Below are positions 1-7,336 of a DNA stretch of 14,491 bases, piece after piece (the first letter of the stretch is position 1; the number at the start of each line of letters is the position of its first letter). The translations under genes and the position numbers were made by a program. A model generated the notes under the pieces. That model was not told the origin of the DNA and searched no databases. It saw nothing but the letters and a program-made list of their open reading frames with translations. The stretch comes from JBAXAB01 sp043718245 (GTDB lineage Bacteria; Patescibacteriota; Minisyncoccia; Phycocordibacterales; CAIZLB01), in assembly GCA_043718245.1 (NCBI GenBank), contig JAYSWB010000035.1:1-14491 (forward strand), given 5' to 3'.

Positions 1-540
1 ACAATATCACCCGATATAGATACTTGGATTAAAAATGGAGAAAAACCAATACTTGTCACCATGGGAAGTGGTTACCTTTTTAATCATGAAATAATTCAAA
101 CTTTTGAAAAAGTATCTGAAGAAACAAACGAGAGATTTATCATAATCGGACCCAAAAATAAAAATGAAGATTTTTTAATGTCCTCAAAAGTAATTTCTAT
201 TCATCAATTGCCATTTTCCAAAATATTACCGATGTGCAAACTTGCAATTCACCATGGCGGAGCAGGAACACTTGCCCAAGTCATTCAGGCAGGAATTCCC
301 CACCTCTTGATACCACAAAGCCACGATCAACCGGATAATGCTTACAGGATTTACAAAAACGATTTAGGTTTAATTATTTGGAATCAAAGGCCGAGTGTTC
401 ACGAAATTGTAACAAAAGTAAAAACTATACTTTCAGATGAAAACTTGAAAAAATCTTGCCTCGATGCACAAAGTAAAGTTAATACTGAGTTAGATGGGAT
501 TTTAAAAGCCTGCAACTTGATTGAAGCATTTAGAAAATAA
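1..540 (+). CDS. Family 1 (UDP-type) glycosyltransferase, C-terminal part, 5' end outside window
   Basis: The reading frame is open from base 1, so this is the last 179 residues of a longer protein, not a gene starting at the ATG at 61. The segment PILVTMGSG starts the second Rossmann half of GT-B enzymes. The donor-binding signature HHGGAGT follows (bases 250-270), then AGIPHLLIPQSHDQPDNA, the pattern of family 1 enzymes of the YjiC/MGT type, where His and Gln/Asp contact the nucleotide sugar. It probably transfers a sugar from an activated nucleotide donor onto a lipid or small acceptor; the acceptor cannot be read because the N-terminal domain is missing. The gene ends 3 nt before a bidirectional terminator shared with the convergent SWIB gene. 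Confidence 0.85.
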   Translation, partial: TISPDIDTWIKNGEKPILVTMGSGYLFNHEIIQTFEKVSEETNERFIIIGPKNKNEDFLMSSKVISIHQLPFSKILPMCKLAIHHGGAGTLAQVIQAGIPHLLIPQSHDQPDNAYRIYKNDLGLIIWNQRPSVHEIVTKVKTILSDENLKKSCLDAQSKVNTELDGILKACNLIEAFRK

Positions 541-579
541 AAAAACCACCTATTTTTGTAAAATAAGGCGGTTTTTTTA
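541..579. terminator. Bidirectional intrinsic terminator between glycosyltransferase and SWIB gene
   Basis: An A-rich left arm (AACCACCTATTTT, about 545-557) pairs imperfectly with AAAATAAGGCGGTT (about 559-572) around a very short loop. The hairpin is flanked by A5 on the left and T7 on the right, so it can act on both strands. It lies between two convergent genes, directly after the TAA at 540 and before the SWIB stop at 592. Confidence 0.75.
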
Positions 580-591
580 TTTAAACCAAAA

Positions 592-852
592 TTATGACAG
601 GTGCTTTGAAACCAACTTTGTCATTTCAAACATGTTAACAACACCCTTTCCGCCGAAAACCTTCTTTAGATTCTCATCAGCGTTGATGTTTCGCTTGTTC
701 TTAGGATCTTGAAGGTCATTCTTCTTGATGTAGACCCAAAGAGCCTTAACTACTTCTGATCGAGGCATAGGACCTTTACCGACTACTGCGGCTAGGTCTG
801 CGCTCACTGTCATTGGTTTCATAAATGCTGAATTTGCTTTTTTTTCTGCCAT
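592..852 (-). CDS. SWIB/MDM2-domain protein
   Basis: An 86-residue protein that is almost entirely one SWIB domain. Recognisable blocks are FMKPMTVSADLAAVVG, MPRSEVVKALWVYIKKNDLQDP and INADENLKKVFGGKGVVNMFEMTKLVSKHL. SWIB domains are known from eukaryotic chromatin remodellers and as topoisomerase fusions in chlamydiae. Small stand-alone versions are common in candidate-phyla bacteria and are assumed to be DNA- or chromosome-associated; no function is shown here. I chose the ATG at 852, not the one at 882, because an extended -10 box (TGGTATAAT) overlaps the 882 ATG, so an mRNA from it would begin inside the longer reading frame. The start at 852 also matches the usual beginning of the family. 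A short basic leader (MAEKKANSA) precedes the domain. Confidence 0.88.
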   Translation of the reverse strand: MAEKKANSAFMKPMTVSADLAAVVGKGPMPRSEVVKALWVYIKKNDLQDPKNKRNINADENLKKVFGGKGVVNMFEMTKLVSKHLS

Positions 853-880
853 AATTTTTTGATTATTTGTTATACCTACC

Positions 881-889
881 ATTATACCA
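881..889 (-). promoter_or_regulatory. Extended -10 promoter of the SWIB gene
   Basis: The minus strand reads TGGTATAAT, a perfect -10 hexamer (881-886) with the TG extension. No convincing -35 is seen. Transcription would start near 874 and give a leader of about 20 nt without a Shine-Dalgarno sequence before the ATG at 852. Confidence 0.6.
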
Positions 890-908
890 TAGATTTGGGG
901 GTGTATAG

Positions 909-1577
909 CTACTTATCCAAGCAGGCCCTAAGGGAAGCGTTTTCCGTCCAACCACACTGTCCACTTGCCTGTCTCTCACATTTTGCTGTTTGGTAACAGG
1001 CGTATTCCTCTCTATATTCACAAGTTGACACAGCGTCTTGTCTATCTGAACAAATTTGACCAGAACAACCACCGACGTAACACTTACCAGTAGTTACAGG
1101 GGTAGACTTTTTTGTCACAGTGAAAGTAACTCTATAATCAGATGGAGCAATCGCAGACATTGTCTTCTGTGGAAGAACTTCTGTCAAAGTAATTACTACA
1201 TTTTCAGTTGGAAATTCCTCTCCAAGAGAAACTATACTTTCATTTCCATTTACTAAAATCTTTAACCTTACCCTTCCCGCCCAAATACAATTTGCATTCG
1301 CTGGGCATCGGCTGTCTTCTTCGACAGAAATTGGTTTTATCGAAACAGATCCGTAGGTTTTTGTTTCGCCGATTTTTTGTCCGTTTTGAACACGACTCGG
1401 TGGAAGATCAGTAGTCTTATAATCCCCTAACTCTGGGTACTGGCTCGTAACGGTCACTACCACCTCGTTTTCAGTAAGTGGATACACCACCTTTTGATCA
1501 GTAGCAATAACATAAAGCCCATAAATTATACCCAAACCTACTAAACCCATAATAAAATAAGATGATTTTGCTTTCAT
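909..1577 (-). CDS. Membrane-anchored eight-cysteine-cluster protein
   Basis: 222 residues. An N-terminal hydrophobic helix (about 8-25) should anchor the protein or act as a signal, with the rest outside the cell. Residues 75-155 form a beta-rich region with the block DSRCPANANCIWAGRVRLK (Cys91, Cys97). The C-terminal 60 residues carry exactly eight cysteines (166, 171, 176, 186, 194, 200, 208, 219) in the pattern CYVGGCSGQICSD...STCEYREEYACY...CERQ..GQCGW..., which I recognise as the eight-cysteine-cluster domain found on secreted proteins of several bacteria and candidate phyla. Four disulfides are likely, so the domain should sit in an oxidising exterior. Function is unknown; a protease-inhibitor-like or surface-binding role would be a guess. 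It ends in TAG. The divergent neighbour, 160 bp away, is also exported. Confidence 0.75.
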   Translation of the reverse strand: MKAKSSYFIMGLVGLGIIYGLYVIATDQKVVYPLTENEVVVTVTSQYPELGDYKTTDLPPSRVQNGQKIGETKTYGSVSIKPISVEEDSRCPANANCIWAGRVRLKILVNGNESIVSLGEEFPTENVVITLTEVLPQKTMSAIAPSDYRVTFTVTKKSTPVTTGKCYVGGCSGQICSDRQDAVSTCEYREEYACYQTAKCERQASGQCGWTENASLRACLDK

Positions 1578-1726
1578 ATTGTATATGACGCATCAAGTCC
1601 CATAAAATGACACTCATATAAATGATATACTTCTATGGTAAGCATACGTAACGTTTAGCGTCCTATATAGGTGAGGGTAAATTAGACGTTTGGATATTAT
1701 TCCCACTTATCTTTATTATTAAATCA

Positions 1727-1732
1727 TATAAT
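1727..1732 (+). promoter_or_regulatory. -10 box directly before the Ser/Thr-rich protein gene
   Basis: TATAAT lies 5 nt before the ATG at 1738, so the mRNA would begin at or next to the start codon and have no leader. No good -35 is visible at 16-18 bp, so support is mainly positional: the same spacing recurs at other genes in this window. Confidence 0.45.
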
Positions 1733-1737
1733 TAATT

Positions 1738-2439
1738 ATGAAAACAAAAAACTTATTAATAATTTTACCTACCTTCGTTCTTGCTGTCGGAACTCTTTAT
1801 GCTAATGGAGTAGGTAATGCATCAGCGATAAGCTCTAACGCCTCAGTTACTGCAAGTATAAACGTAGGGACTGCGTCTACAACGATACATGGTAATGCCA
1901 CAAGCAGTGCGGCGATGAATAGAAACAACTCCTCATCTACTGGCACTTCTACCAGAGGAAACGCAACGAGCACAGCTGCCAAGAACAAGAACACATCAAG
2001 CAGTTCAGATGGAAAAACTATGTCAGAAACACACCGAAGTGTTGTTGCAACATTCGTCCAGTCACTTCGTGATGTTGCGGACAGAGACGGTGGTATTGGT
2101 CAAGAAGTCAGAGTAGTTGCCAAAACACAAAACGACTCTGCAGCTACTACGACACCGGCAATTGTAAAGATTGAAAACCGAGGGTCGTTCCGAACTTTCC
2201 TTTTTGGAAGTGATTACAAAAACCTTGGTGTAATTCGAAGTGAAATTGCAACGACTACTGCGAACCTCGCTCGCCTTAAAACACTTCTCGTCCAGACTTC
2301 GAACGATATTGATCGTGCAGAACTAACTCTTCAAATTAATGCACTTGAAGCAGAACAAGTAAAACTTAATACTTATGTAAAAACATACCAAGAAAAGTTC
2401 AGTCTATTTGGTTGGTTCAATCGACTGTTTGTAAAATAA
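1738..2439 (+). CDS. Secreted Ser/Thr/Asn-rich protein with C-terminal coiled coil
   Basis: 233 residues. Residues 1-30 form a signal peptide (KTKNLLIILPTFVLAVGTLYA, then NASA). About 31-95 is low-complexity Ser/Thr/Asn/Ala with repeated blocks such as GNATSSAAMNRNNSSS and GNATSTAAKNKNTSSS, a disordered and possibly glycosylated linker. From about 98 on it becomes an ordered region beginning HRSVVATFVQSLRDVADRDGGIG. It includes GSFRTFLFGSDYKNLGVIRSEIATT, a heptad-rich helix (about 176-220), and ends in the aromatic SLFGWFNRLF. I recognise this C-terminal region as a conserved hypothetical family of Parcubacteria-type genomes but know no function. A surface or periplasm-like structural role is inference. 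It ends in a strong terminator at 2459-2487. Confidence 0.7.
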   Translation: MKTKNLLIILPTFVLAVGTLYANGVGNASAISSNASVTASINVGTASTTIHGNATSSAAMNRNNSSSTGTSTRGNATSTAAKNKNTSSSSDGKTMSETHRSVVATFVQSLRDVADRDGGIGQEVRVVAKTQNDSAATTTPAIVKIENRGSFRTFLFGSDYKNLGVIRSEIATTTANLARLKTLLVQTSNDIDRAELTLQINALEAEQVKLNTYVKTYQEKFSLFGWFNRLFVK

Positions 2440-2458
2440 TTCCTCCTTCGTCGAATAT

Positions 2459-2487
2459 AAAAAACACCAGCTAGTCTGGTGTTTTTT
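2459..2487. terminator. Bidirectional intrinsic terminator
   Basis: A perfect 12-bp stem: AAAAAACACCAG (2459-2470), loop CTAGT, CTGGTGTTTTTT (2476-2487). It ends the plus-strand gene at 2439 and the minus-strand copper operon. Its right arm reaches 2 nt into the stop codon (2486-2488) of the last operon gene, so the two transcription units share one hairpin. Confidence 0.9.
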
Positions 2488-3064
2488 ATATTTTCCTTTT
2501 AATGAACACTGTCATGATCAAGTTCGTACAAATCATCGCAATTGAATGGAATGTAGTTGCTATATTGTACGCCTGCAAAGAGAACAGGGTTAGGATATGT
2601 CTCGCGACATTCATTTCATACAAAAGTGGTCTTTCTGTATCTGGATGAGCCCAAGTTTTTCGCAAAGTCGGCATAAATGCCACTATGTCGATTAGAACTA
2701 CGATGACTACGGAAATTGTGGGGTCTTTTGTCAGTGCCCATGGGATCAAACCGATAAGTGCTATCACTAGGAAGTAGTGGTCAATTTTCCGAATATGACC
2801 AGTCTTTCGTTTGAAAAGATATTTAAGTGAGAAGATAAAAATAATTATAGTAAAACCTTCCGCAACACCGGTGGGTAAAGCACCGATACCCGCACCTTTT
2901 GCCAGACCTCCAAAAAAAGTTGTCATTGAAACGATGGACCAGATAAACCAAGTGTACGGATGTGGATGAACATGGCCTTTAATGACGTCCTTTAGGTAGG
3001 AAGTGTTACCGATGATGGCGAGGATTGCGGCGATGATGGCGATTAGGGTTTTAATATCGAACAT
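2486..3064 (-). CDS. PQ-loop/SWEET-like seven-helix membrane protein, last gene of copper operon
   Basis: 192 very hydrophobic residues with about seven predicted membrane helices (5-20, 38-56, 66-83, 96-112, 117-135, 152-168, 170-187). Two similar motifs begin the two halves: GNTSYLKDVIKGHVHPHPYTWFIW (19-42) and DIVAFMPTLRKTWAHPDTERPL (126-147). Each has a helix, a conserved Pro, a basic segment, then Pro and an aromatic. A 3+1+3 layout with a Pro-containing loop per half is that of PQ-loop/SWEET transporters, so I infer a duplicated PQ-loop fold. Substrate is unknown; the His-rich loop HVHPHP (31-36) might bind metal. It starts 9 nt after the cupredoxin stop, so it is transcribed with the copper genes, although it could be a passenger with an unrelated role. 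Confidence 0.6.
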   Translation of the reverse strand: MFDIKTLIAIIAAILAIIGNTSYLKDVIKGHVHPHPYTWFIWSIVSMTTFFGGLAKGAGIGALPTGVAEGFTIIIFIFSLKYLFKRKTGHIRKIDHYFLVIALIGLIPWALTKDPTISVVIVVLIDIVAFMPTLRKTWAHPDTERPLLYEMNVARHILTLFSLQAYNIATTFHSIAMICTNLIMTVFIKRKI

Positions 3065-3073
3065 TGTTCGTTT

Positions 3074-3460
3074 TTAAGACTTAAACTCTACCTCAAACGG
3101 ATACATCCCCATCCCACAAGTTCCCTGCAGTGTTGCGACTTCTTGGCTTCCAATATCAATATCAGTTGTCCCAGTCTGTGGAAGTGATTTCGAAATATTC
3201 ATACTTGGAATACGAACGGCTGAGGAACAATCAAAGGTTCCATTCGTATCAAAACGGATAATGGTCGGTACTCCAGCTTTAGCAATACTCTTTCTTGGTT
3301 GGTATCCACCTTTGGCACTTATTTCCACAATCTGTTTTCCATCGACAATGGTGACATTGTTTGCATCAACAACTGCTGGAGTGTCAGATTTTTTTGTAAG
3401 GGCAAAAGCTCCTCCGATTAGAACTACTGCGACCAAGATTGAGATAACGGTTGGTTTCAT
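3074..3460 (-). CDS. Membrane-anchored cupredoxin-like copper protein
   Basis: 128 residues: an N-terminal hydrophobic anchor (4-21), then a single cupredoxin-like beta-sandwich. Typical blocks are IVEISAKGGYQPRKSIAKAGVPTIIRFDTN (44-73), FDCSSAVRIPSMNISKSLP (76-94) and LQGTCGMGMYPFEVEF (111-126). Family members bind copper between the two last loops. Here the candidate ligands are Cys78, Cys115, Met117 and Met119; there is no His at these positions, which favours Cu(I) over Cu(II) binding (inference). It lies between the HMA-TauE/SafE gene (13 nt upstream) and the PQ-loop gene, so it likely acts as an exterior copper carrier or sink. A TATAAT at 3468-3473 is 7 nt before the ATG and might give an internal leaderless start. 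Confidence 0.8.
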   Translation of the reverse strand: MKPTVISILVAVVLIGGAFALTKKSDTPAVVDANNVTIVDGKQIVEISAKGGYQPRKSIAKAGVPTIIRFDTNGTFDCSSAVRIPSMNISKSLPQTGTTDIDIGSQEVATLQGTCGMGMYPFEVEFKS

Positions 3461-3473
3461 TTTGTTTATTATA

Positions 3474-4505
3474 CTAAAAATTAAAGACTGGTGGAATGAC
3501 CCCGATGACTACCAGAGCGTTCACAAGATTAAATAATGCGAAGAGAATAACAATAAGTCCTGCTGACTTGAAGAAAACACCTGACTTCTTACTGTTTTGA
3601 ATACTGAACGAACTGAAACTAATCAGTGCCAAGACTGGAAGTGTACCGAGGGCGAATGCAAGCATTGTAAGTCCGCCTTGAATAAAACTTCCTGTAGTGA
3701 GTGTGTAGAGTTGCATTGACTGAGTGAATCCGCACGGCAGGAAAAAAGTTGCTATTCCAACAAGAAGCGGAGTGAGTGTGTGATTGAACTTTGAAATACC
3801 GTGAGCATTTTTAGCGATAAATTTTGGCATCGAAAGTTGTAGCTTTTTTGCCCAGTGGAAAGTATCTAGAAGATTTATACCTAGAATGAGCATTACAATT
3901 CCGATTACAAGGCTAAGGATAAATGTTGCTGAAGCATTGAGTGTGAACGCCGATCCTATTGCACCTATTACTCCTCCAAGTATGAAGAAAGCAACGAGAC
4001 GCCCACCATGGAACATCAGTTGAGGTCTTATTTTGTCTCCCTCTTTTGCAAACGTAGCTGACATTGAAAGCACAAGCCCTCCAACGACTGCCATACATGT
4101 TGAAAGTGATGCAATGATACCGATAGCAAATGCTGTGCCGTAAGTGACATTGCCCCCACCAACAAGATTGACGATACCGAGCTTTTGCAAAAGCACAAAC
4201 AAAACTGCAAAACCTAGAGCAACGGGTACAGCAATTTTAAAGTCTGACCAATTTTTTTCCTCTATTGGTTTTTCCACTGATACAGCATAACCGTAACGCT
4301 TGAGTGGTATCGTAAGTTCCTCCGCAATTTGTTCTAGTGTTTTGTCACCAAAATCTCCGGTAACTTCTACTGAATTGTTTTTCAGACTTGTTTTTGCAGA
4401 AGTGATATTGGGAAGATCCCCCAGTTCCCCTTCTGTCATAAGCACACAAGCATTGCAGTGCATGCCGTGTACGCGGAAGGTGTATTTTTGTGTTTGTGTA
4501 CTCAT
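3474..4505 (-). CDS. HMA domain fused to TauE/SafE (DsbD-like) membrane protein
   Basis: 343 residues in two parts. Residues 7-75 are a heavy-metal-associated domain with the Cu(I) motif GMHCNAC (Cys17, Cys20) and a typical end KRYGYAV. Residues 90-340 form a polytopic domain of the sulfite-exporter TauE/SafE (DsbD-2) type. It holds two Cys motifs inside predicted helices, LSTCMAVVGG (Cys137) and FLPCGFTQS (Cys258), the latter being the pattern that in DsbD/CcdA-like proteins carries redox or metal thiols. Fusions of this kind occur with copper ATPases and cupredoxins in several bacteria. A role in moving Cu(I) or reducing equivalents across the membrane is inferred. The start lies 5 nt after the copA stop, so the genes are translationally close. 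It ends in TAG. Confidence 0.85.
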   Translation of the reverse strand: MSTQTQKYTFRVHGMHCNACVLMTEGELGDLPNITSAKTSLKNNSVEVTGDFGDKTLEQIAEELTIPLKRYGYAVSVEKPIEEKNWSDFKIAVPVALGFAVLFVLLQKLGIVNLVGGGNVTYGTAFAIGIIASLSTCMAVVGGLVLSMSATFAKEGDKIRPQLMFHGGRLVAFFILGGVIGAIGSAFTLNASATFILSLVIGIVMLILGINLLDTFHWAKKLQLSMPKFIAKNAHGISKFNHTLTPLLVGIATFFLPCGFTQSMQLYTLTTGSFIQGGLTMLAFALGTLPVLALISFSSFSIQNSKKSGVFFKSAGLIVILFALFNLVNALVVIGVIPPVFNF

Positions 4506-4510
4506 GGCAA

Positions 4511-6769
4511 TTATAATTTCTTCGCCTTAATCCTCAGTGAATTCGATACCACTGACACCGAAGACATGGCCATAGCAAATCCGGCAAATATCGGATTTAG
4601 GAGCCATCCGAAGATTGGATAAAACAAACCAGCCGCAAGTGGAATACCAACAATGTTATAGATAAAAGCCCAAAACAGATTTTGTTTAATTCCTCTCATG
4701 GTTATTTTTGATAACTTAATAGCTTTTACCAGTTTTGAAATATCACCACGGAGGAGTGTTATGCCGGCTGATTCAATAGCTACATCTGTTCCAGTCCCCA
4801 TAGCAATGCCGACATCAGCTTGAGCAAGTGCAGGCGCATCATTTACACCGTCACCTGCCATAGCCACAATTTTACCTTCTGCTTGAAGTGATTTGATTTT
4901 ATCCATCTTGTCCTGTGGTAATACATGAGCGATTACCTCATCTATACCAACTTGCGAAGCTATGTATTTTGCTGCCCTTTCATCATCTCCTGTAAGCATG
5001 ATTACTTTTATACCGAGTTTATGCAGACTCGCTATTGCATCTTTTGACTCCTTCTTTACTTCATCAGCAACCATAACGAATCCGAGGAAATTATCCTTGG
5101 TACTTATAAGGACAGGAGTCTTCCCTTCTAAGGTGTACTGATTTAATTGATTTTGATCAAATGAAATTTTAAGCTCACTCATCAATTGGGCATTGCCGAT
5201 AAAATATTCTATACCGTCAACAATACCTGTGAGACCTTTACCTTGAATGATAGAGAAGTTGGATGTTTTTGCTAATGATATATTTTTGCTCTGTGCATAC
5301 TTTGTAATGGCGTGTGCAATTGGATGTTCTGATTTACTTTCGAGTGATGCAATGATGCGTATGAAATCATCTTCACTCAATTTAGATTCATTGTGAATAT
5401 TCACAACTGTTGGCTTACCAATCGTAATGGTACCCGTCTTGTCTACCACCACAGTATCTGCCTTATGCAAATGTTCAAGAGACGCCGCGTCTTTTATAAG
5501 GATTCCGTTTTGTGCGCCTTTTCCTACACCCACAATAATTGCAGTAGGGGTCGCGAGACCGAGAGCACAAGGGCACGCAATAACAAGTACACTTACGAAC
5601 GAGAGAATACCTAAAGACATCGCTTCTGAAAATCCAATGAATTGAGAACCCACAGAAAGCCATAAAATGAGAGTGGCAAAAGCAATAACGAGAACAACCG
5701 GTACGAATATACCAGAGATCTTATCAGCAAGCGCCTCGATAGGAGCCTTGCTTCCCTGTGCCTCTTCAACCATTTTAATAATTTGAGACAATAATGTTTC
5801 TTTGCCAACTTTTTTAGCTTCAAACACAAATGATCCGCTGGTGTTGATTGTTCCAGCAACAACAGTGTCACCAATGTTTTTTAGAACAGGAATTGGCTCA
5901 CCAGTAACCATTGATTCATCAACAAATGAATTACCTTCAAGAACCAGTCCGTCTACAGGGATCCTACTGCCAGGTTTTACAACAATCTTGTCGCCATGAA
6001 CAACCTCATCAATCTTAACCTCAACTTCTTTACCGTCACGAATAACAATGGCAGTTTTTGCTTGGAGATTTAACAATTTTTCGATAGCGTCGCCAGTCTT
6101 CTTTTTTGATCGTGCCTCAAGATATTTCCCTAAGGTTATAAAACCAATAACGACAATGGTGACGTCAAAGTAGGTATATTCAGGAACACGGAGTAGCACA
6201 CCGAGAGAAGGCAGGAGCGTGACGAGAAGGCTGTAGGTGTATGCAACGAGCGTACCAAGACCAACAAGTGTGTCCATATTTGCCACTCTATGCTTTATGA
6301 ATCTACCCACTCCTTGTAAATAGGGCTTACCGACCCAGAACAATGCAACAGTAGCCAAAACCATTGAAATGGTATTAAAAAGTTCCATTGGAATAGGCAA
6401 GTTCGGCATCCACGCGGTTGTTCGCGCAAGGATATCCCACATCATGAGGACAAACACTACAAGTGTGACAGGGATTATAAACTCAGTTTTATTTTTGAGT
6501 TCATTTAGATCGTCTCCCTCCATGGAAGTATGATCGTGCTCCTTCTCGACATTATCTTTCTCAGGTACAAGAGAATACCCAAGCTTACTTATCTCATCAT
6601 TCATGGAATGAATCGAAACCTGACTGTCGTCATAATCAATTTTTGCCTTTTCGTTCCCATAGTTTACCGAAACCGATTGAATATGTGGTAAGGCAGAGAG
6701 CTTCTTCGAAATAATGGAGGCACAACTGGCACAGTGCATCCCTTTAACTTTTAAGATTTGTGTAGTCAT
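4511..6769 (-). CDS. copA: Copper-exporting P1B-type ATPase CopA
   Basis: 752 residues. Domains in order: HMA with GMHCASC (Cys13, Cys16); an acidic/His linker (EKEHDHTSMEGDD, about 75-90); membrane helices; actuator domain with TGE (289-291); the membrane metal site CPC (399-401); phosphorylation motif DKTGT with Asp443; the nucleotide-binding HP motif (SEHPIAHAI); hinge GDGVND (639-644); and two last helices with YN...IPLAAG and MAMSSVSVVSNS. CPC plus YN plus MxxSS is the Cu(I)-specific P1B-1 set, so it should export Cu(I) with ATP. All catalytic residues are present. I chose the ATG at 6769 because an upstream ATG at 6790 would overlap the DUF305 gene and add residues unlike the family. 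The chosen start is 5 nt after the DUF305 stop, the same spacing as at the next junction. Confidence 0.95.
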   Translation of the reverse strand: MTTQILKVKGMHCASCASIISKKLSALPHIQSVSVNYGNEKAKIDYDDSQVSIHSMNDEISKLGYSLVPEKDNVEKEHDHTSMEGDDLNELKNKTEFIIPVTLVVFVLMMWDILARTTAWMPNLPIPMELFNTISMVLATVALFWVGKPYLQGVGRFIKHRVANMDTLVGLGTLVAYTYSLLVTLLPSLGVLLRVPEYTYFDVTIVVIGFITLGKYLEARSKKKTGDAIEKLLNLQAKTAIVIRDGKEVEVKIDEVVHGDKIVVKPGSRIPVDGLVLEGNSFVDESMVTGEPIPVLKNIGDTVVAGTINTSGSFVFEAKKVGKETLLSQIIKMVEEAQGSKAPIEALADKISGIFVPVVLVIAFATLILWLSVGSQFIGFSEAMSLGILSFVSVLVIACPCALGLATPTAIIVGVGKGAQNGILIKDAASLEHLHKADTVVVDKTGTITIGKPTVVNIHNESKLSEDDFIRIIASLESKSEHPIAHAITKYAQSKNISLAKTSNFSIIQGKGLTGIVDGIEYFIGNAQLMSELKISFDQNQLNQYTLEGKTPVLISTKDNFLGFVMVADEVKKESKDAIASLHKLGIKVIMLTGDDERAAKYIASQVGIDEVIAHVLPQDKMDKIKSLQAEGKIVAMAGDGVNDAPALAQADVGIAMGTGTDVAIESAGITLLRGDISKLVKAIKLSKITMRGIKQNLFWAFIYNIVGIPLAAGLFYPIFGWLLNPIFAGFAMAMSSVSVVSNSLRIKAKKL

Positions 6770-6774
6770 GGTTA

Positions 6775-7335
6775 TTAGATGTTGTACCAAGTACTTCTAA
6801 GACCTTTGAGGGTCTGTAAACCATTTGAAAGGAACGCCTCGACCGCATTTGCATTGTCCAATATCTCCGCTCGGCTCGATTTTAGCCTTGTTTCTTTTGT
6901 CATGACAATACCCTCCTCATGATGAGCGATGATGGTATTAAGGAAGCGCAGGTCAAATGTATCACCAGCAGGACCAAGATTTGCCACAATAGGATCTCTC
7001 ACGCTTTTTGTATCTCCGTACCAATCTTTCTTCCAAGCATATAGTTCAGCAATAGCCTTTGGTTCATCATTTATTATATTCTGAGAAAGAGTCTTCATTT
7101 CTGGTCGGGTGGTATTTTTGCCCAACTGTTCTGCAAGAAGCATCGCTCCACGATGGTGGGCGATCATGGCATTTATATATCTCAAATCAAAAGTTCTGTC
7201 GGCCTGACCCAGGCTCATCGAGTTCTTCTCATACATTGAGGTCTTGTATTCGGGAGTAAGGTAATACCCGAAAGCAACACCTAAAATTATACCCACAGCC
7301 ACTAATCCTAATGTTAAATAAATTGATACTTTCAT
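6775..7335 (-). CDS. Membrane-anchored DUF305 protein, two-repeat copper-binding type
   Basis: 186 residues. A hydrophobic anchor (5-26) is followed by a DUF305 domain made of two related helical repeats: FDLRYINAMIAHHRGAMLLAEQ (49-70) and FDLRFLNTIIAHHEEGIVMTKE (127-148). Each carries a His-His pair (60-61, 138-139) and nearby Met or Glu. DUF305 proteins are ferritin-like bundles often found with copper genes, and some bind Cu(I)/Cu(II) outside the membrane. The position between csoR (1 nt upstream) and copA (5 nt downstream) strongly supports a copper-buffer role here. The Met-rich face (Met34, Met40, Met57, Met65, Met80) fits Cu(I) binding, which is inference. Confidence 0.88.
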   Translation of the reverse strand: MKVSIYLTLGLVAVGIILGVAFGYYLTPEYKTSMYEKNSMSLGQADRTFDLRYINAMIAHHRGAMLLAEQLGKNTTRPEMKTLSQNIINDEPKAIAELYAWKKDWYGDTKSVRDPIVANLGPAGDTFDLRFLNTIIAHHEEGIVMTKETRLKSSRAEILDNANAVEAFLSNGLQTLKGLRSTWYNI

Positions 7336-7336
7336 A

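Noticed and set aside
853..882. Longer N-terminus for the SWIB protein from the ATG at 882
   Set aside because: That ATG overlaps a perfect extended -10 box, so it would lie upstream of the transcript start.
3468..3473. Internal promoter before the cupredoxin gene
   Set aside because: The TATAAT lies 7 nt before the start as in leaderless genes, but it sits in a 13-nt gap inside the copper operon and has no -35 I can support, so it is mentioned only with the gene.
5393..5663. Several overlapping open frames inside copA on both strands
   Set aside because: They are shadows of the copA codons; the ATPase motifs are all in the main frame and complete.
6770..6790. Longer N-terminus for CopA from the ATG at 6790
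   Set aside because: It overlaps the end of the DUF305 gene and adds residues unlike the start of copper ATPases.
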